Positions 1 through 8,750 are shown, counted from the first letter of the stretch. The stretch: 64,000 nt of DNA from OMII01 sp947467385 (GCA_044360075.1 JBIKLA010000009.1:1-64000), one strand, 5' to 3'. Program-made: numbers and translations. Notes: a model not told the origin generated them from the sequence alone.

Positions 1-53
1 GGCGGGGGCAGGCTCGGCGCGATGCTCGCTGGCTCGCATCGCATTTCGATCAC

Positions 54-135
54 TCGGGAGTTCAATCCTCTCCGAGCTCGCACAACTCCTCTGACGAGGT
101 GTTGTTGGCGCGCTCGGAGAGGATTGAACTCCCGA
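54..135. repeat. Inverted duplication of the tRNA-Arg 3' end
   Basis: Bases 54-77 are a perfect 24-base inverted copy of 112-135, the T-arm and acceptor part of the neighbouring tRNA-Arg gene. The 34 bases between are themselves nearly self-complementary (CCTC/GAGG at 88-91/96-99, and ACAAC/GTTGT outside that). The whole block is therefore one long imperfect hairpin. The + strand copy is not preceded by a recognisable tRNA body. It looks like a tRNA-derived fragment left by an inversion or insertion. An integration scar would normally be a direct repeat, so that reading is weak. Confidence 0.7.
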
Positions 136-182
136 CCCCAAGTTTAGGAAACTTGTGCTCTATCCAACTGAGCTACGAGCGC
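106..182 (-). tRNA. tRNA-Arg (anticodon CCT)
   Basis: On the minus strand the acceptor strands GCGCTCG and CGAGCGC pair perfectly. There is a D arm GCTC...GAGC, an anticodon stem CAAGT/ACTTG around the loop TTCCTAA (anticodon CCT), and a T arm GGGAG-TTCAATC-CTCTC with one G-T pair. CCA is encoded at 106-108. This tRNA reads AGG codons. Its 3' half is duplicated in inverted orientation just beyond its end. Confidence 0.95.
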
Positions 183-229
183 GCTGCACCCACCGTACCA
201 AAATACCCTCCCCACGCCAACAAAGGCGA

Positions 230-254
230 CCACGAAGTCTCTGAGACTTTGAGG
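230..254 (-). repeat. REP-like palindrome, copy 1
   Basis: A 12-base left arm and 12-base right arm surround one unpaired base at 242. All pairs form except A232/A252, with one G-T pair. It belongs to the six-copy family described in the findings. In the family orientation (central A) it lies on the minus strand and is followed by GTGGTCGCC, as in copy 6. It sits between the tRNA-Arg gene and the 3' end of the nlpD-like gene. Confidence 0.75.
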
Positions 255-309
255 CCAGGAGTGATGGGAAACGACGCGGTCCTGTACTCGCAATATGCTG
301 ATACTACTA

Positions 310-1053
310 TTAATTTGCGGGGTAGAAGATGTGGGGGTCCACTGCGGCGAAGTGCCCGTTCTCGTCCCGGATGCGGGTTTCAAAGTGTAGGTGCGGGCCG
401 GTCGCGTCGCCGCTCGCCCCGACGTCAGCGATGTGATCGCCCTTAGCAACAACATCGCCGAGGTCTACGTGGTTACGGCTGTTGTGGCTATAAACGGTTA
501 GGAGCCCCTCCCCTTGAAGGACCACGACTTTGCCATACCTGCCCCATGAATCAGTTACGAGCACGACGGTGCCATCGTGAGCAGCTAGGACCGGCGTGCC
601 CTTGCGGGCGGCAAGATCGGTGCCCTCATGGAAACGGCTCCAACGCCATCCAAAGGGCGAGGAGTGCTTGCCGGACTTCACCGGAACACCCAAGTTGCCC
701 ACGTACCCCTTGACCGGTGTGATGCTTACCATTCGCACCGTTCCCTCAGACTGGCGAGGGCCCTGCGCGATGAGCGAAGAAGGACGAAGCGCCGCGCGGT
801 CAAGCGGCCCCACTCCCGGAATCCGTATTAACTGGCCAACCTGCAGCGTGCGCGGGTCATCGATGTCGTTATATCGCTGGAGGTCAACCGCCGAGACCCC
901 GTACTGCTCTCCAATCTCATGCAAGGTGTCACCGCGGCGGATCTCGTAGGTCTGCTCCTCGCGGGTGTCGCCACCCTGGTCCGCGATCAGCGAGCAGCCA
1001 CCCAGAGCCACTACCACGCAGAGAAAGGATATCATTCTGCTGTGAAGGCCCAT
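310..1053 (-). CDS. nlpD: NlpD-like lipoprotein, LysM + M23 peptidase domain
   Basis: This is an envelope lipoprotein that should bind peptidoglycan through LysM and either cut cross-links or activate amidases. The 247-residue product has a signal peptide ending in a lipobox with the modified cysteine at C20. A LysM domain spans about 35-79 (YEIRRGDTLHEIGEQYGV) and an M23 fold about 117-245. The M23 metal and catalytic residues are all present: H142, D146, H190, and H221/H223 in HLHFE. Gammaproteobacterial NlpD has lost some of these, so this one may be an active endopeptidase. It follows pcm by 11 bases in the same direction; pcm-nlpD pairing is a known arrangement. GAGGAAG precedes the ATG. 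Confidence 0.85.
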   Translation of the reverse strand: MGLHSRMISFLCVVVALGGCSLIADQGGDTREEQTYEIRRGDTLHEIGEQYGVSAVDLQRYNDIDDPRTLQVGQLIRIPGVGPLDRAALRPSSLIAQGPRQSEGTVRMVSITPVKGYVGNLGVPVKSGKHSSPFGWRWSRFHEGTDLAARKGTPVLAAHDGTVVLVTDSWGRYGKVVVLQGEGLLTVYSHNSRNHVDLGDVVAKGDHIADVGASGDATGPHLHFETRIRDENGHFAAVDPHIFYPAN

Positions 1054-1064
1054 GAACAGCTTCC

Positions 1065-1715
1065 TCAGCGAAATTCAACTACCTCAAACAGGACGCGGCG
1101 CGTTCCCTCGTCGAGGCGCCTCCACATCGCGAGCCTCGTCCCCTCATCGCAAAGCAGGGGTGCAACGAGTACGCCACCGACACTTAATTGGTTAAGGGGA
1201 AGATCAAGCTCGCCAGCCACAGGATACGAGACTACGATCGCATCAAAAGGTGATACATCCTCCCACCCCTTTCGTCCCTCACCTTTGCGCACCACAATTC
1301 CGTGCAATCCCAAGGTGTCGAGCTGCCTGCGGGTGCTCTGGGCAAGCGACGTATTCGCCTCCACGCCAAACACCTGCGCTCCGGCGGCTGCCATCACGCT
1401 ACACAGATAGCCGCTGCCAAATCCCACCTCAAGAACCCGCATTCGGCGGCGAAGATTAATGAGTCCCATCATGCGAACAAGGATCGACGGTCGCGTTAGC
1501 CACGCTCCCGGAGCGAGAGGAAGGTCGATGTCCTCACACGACTGTTTCTCGGTTGCACCCTCTGAGAAGCCGAACCGAGGCACGGCACAGAAGGCGTGAT
1601 ACACGGTGCGCTCAACGTCCTCGTTAAGGATGCCGGCATCCTCAACAAAACGTTGCACGTTCCTGACCCAGCGAGGGTCTGCGGTAAAAGAGCGCGCTTC
1701 TTGCATAGAAAACAC
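1065..1715 (-). CDS. pcm: Protein-L-isoaspartate O-methyltransferase
   Basis: Cytoplasmic repair enzyme that transfers a methyl group from S-adenosylmethionine to L-isoaspartyl residues in damaged proteins. The 216-residue product has the family's length. The SAM-binding motif I is VLEVGFGSGY at 94-103, and the family region ahead of it (PGAWLTRPSILVRMM, about 69-83) is altered from the usual GQTIS form. A second in-frame ATG (residue 4) is an alternative start. It lies upstream of nlpD and downstream of metG. The usual surE and rpoS partners are not in view. Confidence 0.82.
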   Translation of the reverse strand: MFSMQEARSFTADPRWVRNVQRFVEDAGILNEDVERTVYHAFCAVPRFGFSEGATEKQSCEDIDLPLAPGAWLTRPSILVRMMGLINLRRRMRVLEVGFGSGYLCSVMAAAGAQVFGVEANTSLAQSTRRQLDTLGLHGIVVRKGEGRKGWEDVSPFDAIVVSYPVAGELDLPLNQLSVGGVLVAPLLCDEGTRLAMWRRLDEGTRRVLFEVVEFR

Positions 1716-1748
1716 CAGCCACCCGACGATGGGGCGGAGAAAGAACTA

Positions 1749-1803
1749 CTCGACTAGATCACCATGAAGCTGGAAGCTTGAAAAGGGAGGAAATAGTCGA
1801 GTG
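1749..1803 (-). terminator. Nested hairpin between metG and pcm
   Basis: A 9-base inverted repeat (ACTCGACTA at 1749-1757, TAGTCGAGT at 1795-1803) encloses a smaller AAGCT/AGCTT hairpin. Read on the minus strand it follows the metG stop and is followed by a short T/C-rich stretch (AGTTCTTTCTCC) rather than a clean T-run. It may weaken read-through from metG into pcm or protect a processed 3' end. The terminator label is tentative. Confidence 0.4.
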
Positions 1804-1814
1804 AGATCGCTTGC

Positions 1815-3515
1815 CTACTTCTGTACCAGCGCTGCCCCGAGCTTCTGGAAGAGAATGGGCGGCTGCGTAAGCGGGAGACCCACCACCGAGACGTCCACAG
1901 CATCCCGCCACGACGCCGTGCTAGCCTCGCGCCCAAATGCGGAAACGATCTTAGAAGCAGCCCCCGGAAGAAAGGGTAGCAGCATGATCCCCAGCGCATG
2001 AATGGCCCGCAAACAGAACGACAAGGTGACCTTCGTCGCCTCCATGTCGGTCTTGCGGGAGGTCCATGGAGCTTTTTCGTCGACGTACTTATTGCAGTAA
2101 CGGGAAAAATCCATCACGCGCTCAAGGGCCGCCTTAAACGAATGCCCCTCCAGCGCACACGTCACGTCATTGAATGCCGACTCAAGCGCTGCCTCAAGCG
2201 CCCGATCCGTGTCAGTAACCTTATCCCTCTCAAACTCTGGGACGGTTGCGCCGCAGTGCTTCAGCGAGAATGAGGTAATCCTGTTGACTAGGTTTCCGAG
2301 CGTGTCGGCGAGCTCACCGTTATGCCTGTGCTCAAGGTCATCCGGCTTGAACACCGAACGGGCCTTCTCCGAGGCGATAGACGTCAGGTAGTAGCGCAAG
2401 GAATCCGGGTCCCCGCCCGCCTCAAGGTAGTCTCCGATCCAGACCGCTGTGCCGCGTGACTTTGAGATCTTTTCAACCGATCCGCCGGGCAGCTGCATGT
2501 TAAAGAAGTGGTTAACGATCACCCCGTCCGGCAGGCGAAGGGAACCCTCTGCGGAGAGCATCGCTATCCAGATGATGCAGTGAAAGACCGTGTTGTCCTC
2601 GCCGATAAAGTGATAGACCTCCGCGTCCTCTGAGCGCCACCAGGCGTCAGCCGCCTCAACGCCCTTACCTTCCCGGAGGCAAAGCTCTTTGGTAAAGGAA
2701 ACGTATCCGATGGGCGCGTCGAACCACACGTAGAGCACCTTATTCTTGGCATCCGGGTCATCAATCGGAACCGGAATGCCCCATGAAAGATCACGAGTCA
2801 TCGCGCGCTTCACAAGCCCCGTGCCGAGAAGTCCTCGCACGTACGCCTTCGTCTGGTCCCTCAATGAGGCTTTTGCTATCCACTCCTCGACCTGGGAACC
2901 GAAGCGCGAGAGGTCGAGAAACCAGTGCACAGTTTCTCGGATCACCGCTGGCTCACCGGAAAGGACACTCATGGGATTTTTGCTCGTGTCGACATCGAGC
3001 ATCTTGCCGCACTGCTCGCACTGGTCGCTGTTTTGGTCCAGCGCACCACAGTGCCCGCACTGAACCTTCACGTACCTGTCGGGAAGGAAAGCCTGGCGCG
3101 CCTCGTCATAGAACTGCCGCGAGCTCCGCTTTTCGAAGTATCCCTTGTCGTATATCGCCTTGAAAAACGCCTGGCTCTCGGCCGCGTGCCCAGGGCATAG
3201 GCTCGTTCCGCTGTAGATGTCGAAGCTGATGCCCATGCCGGCGAAATCCTCTGCCTGCTTCGCACGGTAGAAGTTTGCCACCTCTGCCGGGGTCTTCCCC
3301 TCTTTTTCGGCAGTAATCATGATCGCCACGCCGTGATCATCCGAGCCACACACAAAGCGTACATCAGCTCCCGTAAGCCGCAGGTACCGCACGTATATAT
3401 CGGCTGGGATGTAGGCTCCCCCGAGGTGGCCTACGTGGGGACGATTGTTGGAGTAAGGGAGGGCCGCAGTAACGAGCACTTTGCGCGGCTTTCCCTCTTT
3501 AGGAGCGGTTTTCAT
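1815..3515 (-). CDS. metG: Methionyl-tRNA synthetase
   Basis: Charges tRNA-Met in the cytoplasm. The open frame extends further upstream, but family similarity begins at VLVTAALPYSNN, so the ATG at 3515 is the likely start and gives 566 residues. The HIGH-type motif is PHVGH (26-30). A zinc knuckle with two CxxC pairs lies near 151-170 (CGHC...CEQC). The KMSKS loop is KISKS near 347-351. The anticodon-binding domain fills the C-terminus. The length implies no C-terminal tRNA-binding/dimer domain such as E. coli MetG carries. The divergent J-domain gene starts within 190 bases, so the two promoters share that interval. Confidence 0.95.
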   Translation of the reverse strand: MKTAPKEGKPRKVLVTAALPYSNNRPHVGHLGGAYIPADIYVRYLRLTGADVRFVCGSDDHGVAIMITAEKEGKTPAEVANFYRAKQAEDFAGMGISFDIYSGTSLCPGHAAESQAFFKAIYDKGYFEKRSSRQFYDEARQAFLPDRYVKVQCGHCGALDQNSDQCEQCGKMLDVDTSKNPMSVLSGEPAVIRETVHWFLDLSRFGSQVEEWIAKASLRDQTKAYVRGLLGTGLVKRAMTRDLSWGIPVPIDDPDAKNKVLYVWFDAPIGYVSFTKELCLREGKGVEAADAWWRSEDAEVYHFIGEDNTVFHCIIWIAMLSAEGSLRLPDGVIVNHFFNMQLPGGSVEKISKSRGTAVWIGDYLEAGGDPDSLRYYLTSIASEKARSVFKPDDLEHRHNGELADTLGNLVNRITSFSLKHCGATVPEFERDKVTDTDRALEAALESAFNDVTCALEGHSFKAALERVMDFSRYCNKYVDEKAPWTSRKTDMEATKVTLSFCLRAIHALGIMLLPFLPGAASKIVSAFGREASTASWRDAVDVSVVGLPLTQPPILFQKLGAALVQK

Positions 3516-3701
3516 CGTAATCACATCTAAACAAGGGGCACATGCACCCAGCGAAAAGCGGCTTGGGTCATAGGCGCCCTTCGTAGTAACATGATTTAAC
3601 GCCGCAAGGGGCAGTATGTAAAGTATTCTCGGGGTTTTAGCCTCAAAAGGGCTGGTCCGTGCCCAGTTTTCTTCCCTGGCAACAGCGGGTCCTGTCTGCG
3701 T

Positions 3702-4742
3702 ATGGACAACTACTACAAGATTCTTGGTGTGACGAACGGCGCAACCGCTGCCGAGATACGCCGGGCCTACCGCATCCTCGCGCGGCGCTACCATCCCGAC
3801 CTCAATCCGGGCGAGGAGAATGCGGATACCTTCAAGAAGATAGCTCGGGCATACGCCGTTCTCTCTGACACCGAGCAGCGGCAGCAGTACGATTCGGAGC
3901 TTGAGAAGGACCGCGACTCTTTCTTCTCAGCCTTCGACAAGGCTCATACGGCCTACCGCAAGAGCCAGGAAGTGCACAGCAAGACCCGTGCGCGCCCTCA
4001 AGGAGAGCCTAAGACCGCCCCCAAGAATGAGCCCGGAGGGCCGCAACCCAGCGAGCAGCGCCGCAAGCCCTCGCCCGAAAAGCCGCGCCCCCACGCCAGC
4101 CACATTGGGGAACTTGCAAGCCGGTCCAAGGAGACCATCAAGCAGCTGCGACAGAAGCTGTTCCGCCGCAGCGGCAATAAGCTTCAGGGCTCGCAGGTGT
4201 CGCAGCTCGCGCTAATGGAGATCTCAATCTCAGTGGTGGACGCCATTCGCGGAGTCCGGCGCACTGTTGAGCTCACCGATGGTGAGGGCAAGGCCCGCAA
4301 AATATCCGCCCACATCCCACCTGGGGTTCGCTCCGGGAGCATCGTGCGCTTCCGCCGCAAGGAGGACCCACGAGAGGAGGTCATCCTCGTTATTAGGGTT
4401 GCCCATCACCCTTGGCTCTCAATGTCTCCTAAGGGCCTCACCATGGAGATACCGATTACTGTTCCTGAAGCGGTGCAGGGCGGAAAGATTCAGGTGCCAT
4501 CCCTTGGCGAACCCTTACTGGTGACGGTCGAGCCTGGGGTGCAGAGCGGAAACGAGGTGCGGCTCAAGGGTCAGGGCGTTTTCTTCAAGGATGGAACGCG
4601 CGGAGACCTGTTTATTCGGTTCCTCATCAAGGTCCCCGACGCGCCCAACGCTACGGGCCTGAAGGAGAAGTGCCAGGAGCTCGATGCCTATTACGGCCAA
4701 TCAGTGCGAAAGGTTCTTCCAAGGAGCATCCTCGATGAGTGA
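3702..4742 (+). CDS. J-domain co-chaperone, DnaJ/CbpA-like
   Basis: Predicted Hsp40 partner that stimulates a DnaK-type ATPase and delivers clients. The 346-residue product has an N-terminal J domain (about 1-67) with HPD at 31-33. A charged, proline-rich linker (about 85-165) follows, then a DnaJ C-terminal substrate-binding domain (about 168-335). There is no glycine/phenylalanine region and no CxxCxGxG zinc finger, so it is a type II/CbpA-like protein rather than DnaJ proper. It overlaps the start of the next gene by 8 bases, so the two are probably translated together. Confidence 0.85.
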   Translation: MDNYYKILGVTNGATAAEIRRAYRILARRYHPDLNPGEENADTFKKIARAYAVLSDTEQRQQYDSELEKDRDSFFSAFDKAHTAYRKSQEVHSKTRARPQGEPKTAPKNEPGGPQPSEQRRKPSPEKPRPHASHIGELASRSKETIKQLRQKLFRRSGNKLQGSQVSQLALMEISISVVDAIRGVRRTVELTDGEGKARKISAHIPPGVRSGSIVRFRRKEDPREEVILVIRVAHHPWLSMSPKGLTMEIPITVPEAVQGGKIQVPSLGEPLLVTVEPGVQSGNEVRLKGQGVFFKDGTRGDLFIRFLIKVPDAPNATGLKEKCQELDAYYGQSVRKVLPRSILDE

Positions 4743-5535
4743 GGCACCGGCCTTCGACAGAAATCCGCTCGCGCCCCTCGGCTTTCTCGCAAAGACAGGG
4801 CTGTGCCAGGCGATCGCGGCCGGCGCTGCTGTCGTGCTGTGGGGCCTACTCTCAAGCGTATGGGCGACGATTCTGGCTGCCTCCGCATGTGCGGTCCTGG
4901 CTGCAGCGTTCCTCAGGCTCTCGACGCCGTGGATCGCCGTGAACGCTATCCTCCCGTTCGGAGCGGCCTCGGCTCTCGCGGTCCAGATACCACATGAGAT
5001 ATTTCTCATGCTGCTCGTCGCGCTAGCGTGCACCTATCTCCCGGCGTTTTGGACGAGGGTCCCCTACTACCCGACGCAGCGCGCGGCGTACTCGACTATT
5101 CTCGCGCAGCTTCCGGCCGACCGCTCATTTTCATTCGTCGACATCGGGTGCGGCTTCGGCGATCTCTTGGCACTGCTCGGGGATAAGCGCCCCAACGGCA
5201 CCTTTGTCGGAATCGAGATCGGCCTTCTACCATTTATAATCTCAAAGGTGCGGTTCCTCCGCACCACCAACGTAACCATTAGGTTCCAGAGCATGTGGAG
5301 TTTGAGCATGAACGATTTTGATGTGGTGTACGCATTTCTCTCGCCGGCTCCCATGGAGCGGCTGTGGCGAAAGGCGAAGGAGGAGATGCGAGAGGGAACC
5401 ATGCTCATCAGCAACTCGTTTCCGGCTCCCGCCGAGCCAACTGAGATGATCCCTATTCGAGATTCGAGGGGCGCAACGCTCTTTCTCTACGCAATTGGAG
5501 AGACGGAAACAAAGCGGGCTACGACCGGAACATAG
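4735..5535 (+). CDS. Membrane-anchored SAM methyltransferase-like protein
   Basis: The product has 266 residues from the ATG at 4735, chosen because AAGGAG precedes it and it overlaps the J-protein stop. The N-terminal third holds about four hydrophobic segments (roughly residues 20-110). The rest is a class I methyltransferase-like fold with a motif I form SFVDIGCGFGDLL, then VGIEIG as motif II. The late motif DVVYAFLSPAPM resembles the catalytic-loop region of the fold. The substrate is unknown. Coupling to a J-domain protein suggests a membrane protein or lipid target, but that is inference. Confidence 0.6.
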   Translation: MSEAPAFDRNPLAPLGFLAKTGLCQAIAAGAAVVLWGLLSSVWATILAASACAVLAAAFLRLSTPWIAVNAILPFGAASALAVQIPHEIFLMLLVALACTYLPAFWTRVPYYPTQRAAYSTILAQLPADRSFSFVDIGCGFGDLLALLGDKRPNGTFVGIEIGLLPFIISKVRFLRTTNVTIRFQSMWSLSMNDFDVVYAFLSPAPMERLWRKAKEEMREGTMLISNSFPAPAEPTEMIPIRDSRGATLFLYAIGETETKRATTGT

Positions 5536-5622
5536 GCGACGACCCCCTGGTGGGCTCGGCGAATCGCACTACCCTTCTGAATCCTACTCGCCATAATCTC
5601 TCCTTTTCGGGAGCCACGCGTG

Positions 5623-5628
5623 TATACT
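5623..5628 (+). promoter_or_regulatory. Possible -10 element, leaderless start
   Basis: TATACT lies only 7 bases upstream of the GNAT gene's sole plausible ATG at 5636. A transcript from it would begin almost at the start codon. No good -35 hexamer is seen 17 bases upstream, and no Shine-Dalgarno is present. Confidence 0.35.
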
Positions 5629-5635
5629 GAGAATC

Positions 5636-6247
5636 ATGGAGCCACGCCTCACAGTTTTTTCAACTCGGTCAGGGAACGCGCGGGCGGTCCAAGATTGCCG
5701 GGAGATAGTCACCGAGCGCCTTTCTCTTCGGCCCCTCTCAGAAGCAGTGGCGCCCGATAACTTCGCGACTCTCGACCTCGCCGTTACCCGCTTTATGTTC
5801 CCGCGTCCGGCGGAGACGATCGAAGAGACCATGTCGTTTATTCACCGCTCGCAGCAATCGAAGGAGGACGGCTCTGAGCTCGTGCTCTCCGTGCACCAGC
5901 GCGAGACCGGCGAGTTTCTGGGTGGCTGCGGGCTTCACTCTTCCTACGGACCCAAGACCCCTGAGCTTGGCATCTGGATCAAGACAGCTGCGCACGGCAA
6001 TGGCTTCGGTAAAGAGGCTGTCATCGGCATGATGCGGTGGGCCGAGGAGAACTTCAACGTTGAGCACTTCGTTTATCCTGTCGACCGAAACAACGGGCCA
6101 AGCCGCCGCATTCCTGAATCACTCGGCGGAAAGGTTATCGAGGAAACGAAGACGGTCTCGATGAGCAATATCGAGCTCGACTCCCTCATCTTTGCCGTGC
6201 CGCCGCTCTCACGAGGGGAGAATCAGCCTGCGGGGAACCCTCGCTAG
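5636..6247 (+). CDS. GNAT acetyltransferase, RimJ/RimL type
   Basis: Predicted acetyl-CoA-dependent N-acetyltransferase, 203 residues. The family entry ITERLSLRPL occurs at about residue 24. The core GELGIWI-type strand is PELGIWIKTAAHGNGFGKEAVIGMMRWAEE, which holds the acetyl-CoA pyrophosphate loop (GNGFGKEA) near 122-129. The C-terminal N-x-x-S-x-R element is NNGPSRRI. These features match the RimJ/RimL and YdaF group that modify ribosomal proteins or small molecules; the substrate cannot be told. It converges on secF, whose stop codon it overlaps by 4 bases. There is no visible ribosome binding site. Confidence 0.8.
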   Translation: MEPRLTVFSTRSGNARAVQDCREIVTERLSLRPLSEAVAPDNFATLDLAVTRFMFPRPAETIEETMSFIHRSQQSKEDGSELVLSVHQRETGEFLGGCGLHSSYGPKTPELGIWIKTAAHGNGFGKEAVIGMMRWAEENFNVEHFVYPVDRNNGPSRRIPESLGGKVIEETKTVSMSNIELDSLIFAVPPLSRGENQPAGNPR

Positions 6248-7182
6248 GCCCGCTTGGCCTGCGCCTGTGAGACGGTCACAACCCCTTCACGGCCCTTGAA
6301 CTTCTCCCATGCCACCACGATCGGGGCTACGATGAAGATAGTAGAGTACGAACCAAGGACGATACCTGCCACGAGGTAGAGGCTCAGGTCCTTAATGTCC
6401 CCCGTGCCGATTACGTACAGCGCAAGCGCCGAAATAAGGGTAAGCACGTGCGTGATTACTGTCCGGGACAGTGTGAAATTGAGCGCCTCATTGACCACTG
6501 CTGCAATGTCATGGCTCTTTTTCTTGGCGCGCTCCTCGCGCACCCGGTCAAACACCACGACCGTGTCGTTGACTGAATAGCCCACGATCGTGAGGGCGCC
6601 CGCAAGGGTCGCCATGCCGATCAGGTGACCGGAGGCAATATAGATGCCCGTGGCGATAATGACGTCATGGAAAAGCGCCACGATTGAGCCGAGCCCCACC
6701 GCGAACTCAAACCGGATGGCGATGTAGATAAGCATGCCAATCAAGCCAAGCGCCACCGCGATCAGCGCGCTTCTCTGTAGCTCGTGCCCAACCGTCGGAC
6801 CCACGAAGTCCGTCTTCTGGATCTGGGCAGCATCGCCGAACGCCCCTTTGAGCGCGGAGTCGATCTTGGCCCGAATCGCTGTAGGGTCGCTCACCTCGCC
6901 CAAGCGGATCGAATACTCATTCTTTGTGCCCTGAAACGCCTGCACCCGGGCGTCCGAAATGCCCTGTGTCGCAAGCCCACCGCGGATCTTCTCACTGTCG
7001 AAATCGCCATTGAATGTGACGAGGAACTCGCTACCTCCGAGGAAATCAGTCCCGAACTTGCTGTCTCCGGTCGACACGAAGACCCAGATCGCCCAGGCCA
7101 CTGCGAGCATTGAGAAGAACGCGCAGATATGGCGCTTTCCCATGAAGTCAATCTTTATCGAACTTGAGATTAGCTCTCTCAT
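6244..7182 (-). CDS. secF: Protein translocase subunit SecF
   Basis: Inner-membrane partner of SecD that uses the proton-motive force to help Sec-exported proteins leave the translocon. The 312-residue product has six predicted membrane segments: one N-terminal (about 20-38) and five after residue 130. The periplasmic entry motif is GTDFLGGSEF. The conserved transport signature is GYSVNDTVVVFDRVRE in the second half. It lies 15 bases after secD and ends the yajC-secD-secF operon. Confidence 0.95.
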   Translation of the reverse strand: MRELISSSIKIDFMGKRHICAFFSMLAVAWAIWVFVSTGDSKFGTDFLGGSEFLVTFNGDFDSEKIRGGLATQGISDARVQAFQGTKNEYSIRLGEVSDPTAIRAKIDSALKGAFGDAAQIQKTDFVGPTVGHELQRSALIAVALGLIGMLIYIAIRFEFAVGLGSIVALFHDVIIATGIYIASGHLIGMATLAGALTIVGYSVNDTVVVFDRVREERAKKKSHDIAAVVNEALNFTLSRTVITHVLTLISALALYVIGTGDIKDLSLYLVAGIVLGSYSTIFIVAPIVVAWEKFKGREGVVTVSQAQAKRA

Positions 7183-7197
7183 GGCGAGTTCCCCTTG

Positions 7198-8733
7198 TTA
7201 AATCGAAAGCCCCTGCTTGCCCTTGAGCTCGAAGTAGTCGAAGCACAGGCGCGCGACGTACACCGCACAGAACAGTGTCGTCGCGATGCCGACAGAAAGC
7301 GTGACAGCGAAGCCCCTAATTGCCCCAGTCCCAAAGTAGTACAGGATGGCGCCAGCCAGGAGCGTCGTAATATTTGAGTCAAAAATTGCGCCGAAGGCCT
7401 TGTCGAAGCCGGTATGCACCGCCAAGTCGCGACTGGCGCCACTGCGGATCTCATCCCGAATTCGCTCGAAGATAATGACGTTGGAATCCACCGCCATGCC
7501 GATCGTCAGCGCGAGGCCCGCCAAGCCAGGCAGGGTCAGCGTTGCGCCAAAGAGGGACAAGCACCCGAGCATGATGACGGAATTCAACACCAGCGTCAGC
7601 ACGGCAACCACTCCAGACTTGCGGTAATAGAACATCATGAAGAGGGATATGATGGTAAAGCCAACTGCCATGGCGATGAGCCCCTTGTTGACGGACTCAA
7701 GGCCAAGGGTCGGTCCAACCGTGCGCTCCTCTAGGATCTCAAGCGGTGCCGGAAGGGCTCCGGACTTCAGTACGATCTTAAGCTCTCTCGCCTCCTCCAT
7801 GTTGAAGCCGGTAATCTCCGCGTTCCCGCCGGTGATGGCGGTCTGAATGACGGGGGCTGAGTTCACGACACCATTCAGAACGATCGCGAGCTGGCGTCCG
7901 ACATTCTCGGAGGTGATGCGCGCAAATGTTTGAGAACCAACCGGCGAGAGCTTAAGCAGAACCCGCACCTGCCCCGACTGGTCGATATCGACGCGCGCGT
8001 CGGCAACCGCATCTCCCGTCATGAGGGCCTGGTCTTCAACAACGTAGGGCTCCCCACTCTTGGAGCGCATCGTCGTAGTACCGATGCCTCCGGCCGTCGC
8101 CGACGAGGGGACGAGCCTAAACTCAAGCTTGGCCACGTTACCGACCACCTTCTTGACGGCCTCAACGTCAGACACTCCTGGCATCTGCAGAATAATACGA
8201 TCTTCGCCCGAACGCTGAATAAGGGGCTCGGAAACTCCGAAAGTATCTACGCGACTGCGCAGAGTCTCAATCGCCTGGGAGATAGCCTCTTTTTCTATCT
8301 GCTCGGTGACCTGCGGTGAAAACCCGTATTCGAGCTGCGACTGACCTCCGTCGATATTGGAGCGGATGAAGCTGAGCGTCGGCAGCTTCTCGGTAATAAT
8401 CCCCTTGGCTATATCGAGCGAGGAGTCGGACAGGAGGGTGACCTGCAGAGTGTTGCCCGGCTGCACGCTTGAGCGGGCGACGGCAATTTTGCGGGCCCGC
8501 AACTCGGCCCGAATGACGGCTAGCGAAGACTGCAGCTTGCTCTTGACCGCCTCAGCAGCCTTAACCTGGTACACGAGATGAACGCCGCCGCTGATGTCGA
8601 GGCCAAGCGCCATCGGCTTCGTAAACCACTTTTGCGTGAAGCTGTCGCGCAGCGCAGTCGGCAGCAGCGAAAGAATCGATGCTGCCGCGACTACCGCCAC
8701 GATAAGGGCCCGTTGCGTCATGTCTCTGCTCAT
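7198..8733 (-). CDS. secD: Protein translocase subunit SecD
   Basis: 511-residue inner-membrane component of the Sec accessory complex. The N-terminal membrane segment is at about 8-25. The large periplasmic P1 region opens with LGLDISGGVHLVYQV and is followed by five membrane segments after about residue 340. The C-terminal signature GMAVDSNVIIFERIRDE contains the Asp-linked motif involved in proton coupling. It lies between yajC and secF, as in most bacteria. Confidence 0.96.
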   Translation of the reverse strand: MSRDMTQRALIVAVVAAASILSLLPTALRDSFTQKWFTKPMALGLDISGGVHLVYQVKAAEAVKSKLQSSLAVIRAELRARKIAVARSSVQPGNTLQVTLLSDSSLDIAKGIITEKLPTLSFIRSNIDGGQSQLEYGFSPQVTEQIEKEAISQAIETLRSRVDTFGVSEPLIQRSGEDRIILQMPGVSDVEAVKKVVGNVAKLEFRLVPSSATAGGIGTTTMRSKSGEPYVVEDQALMTGDAVADARVDIDQSGQVRVLLKLSPVGSQTFARITSENVGRQLAIVLNGVVNSAPVIQTAITGGNAEITGFNMEEARELKIVLKSGALPAPLEILEERTVGPTLGLESVNKGLIAMAVGFTIISLFMMFYYRKSGVVAVLTLVLNSVIMLGCLSLFGATLTLPGLAGLALTIGMAVDSNVIIFERIRDEIRSGASRDLAVHTGFDKAFGAIFDSNITTLLAGAILYYFGTGAIRGFAVTLSVGIATTLFCAVYVARLCFDYFELKGKQGLSI

Positions 8734-8750
8734 AAATCTCCAAAAATTTA

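Noticed and set aside
1..80. Second tRNA-Arg gene on the + strand at the left edge
   Set aside because: The T arm and acceptor match, but no D arm, anticodon arm or clear 5' acceptor can be built from bases 1-53.
144..455. 103-residue frame across the tRNA-Arg gene on the minus strand
   Set aside because: It reads through a tRNA and ends in the motif (ALVAQLDRAQ) typical of spurious tRNA-overlapping frames.
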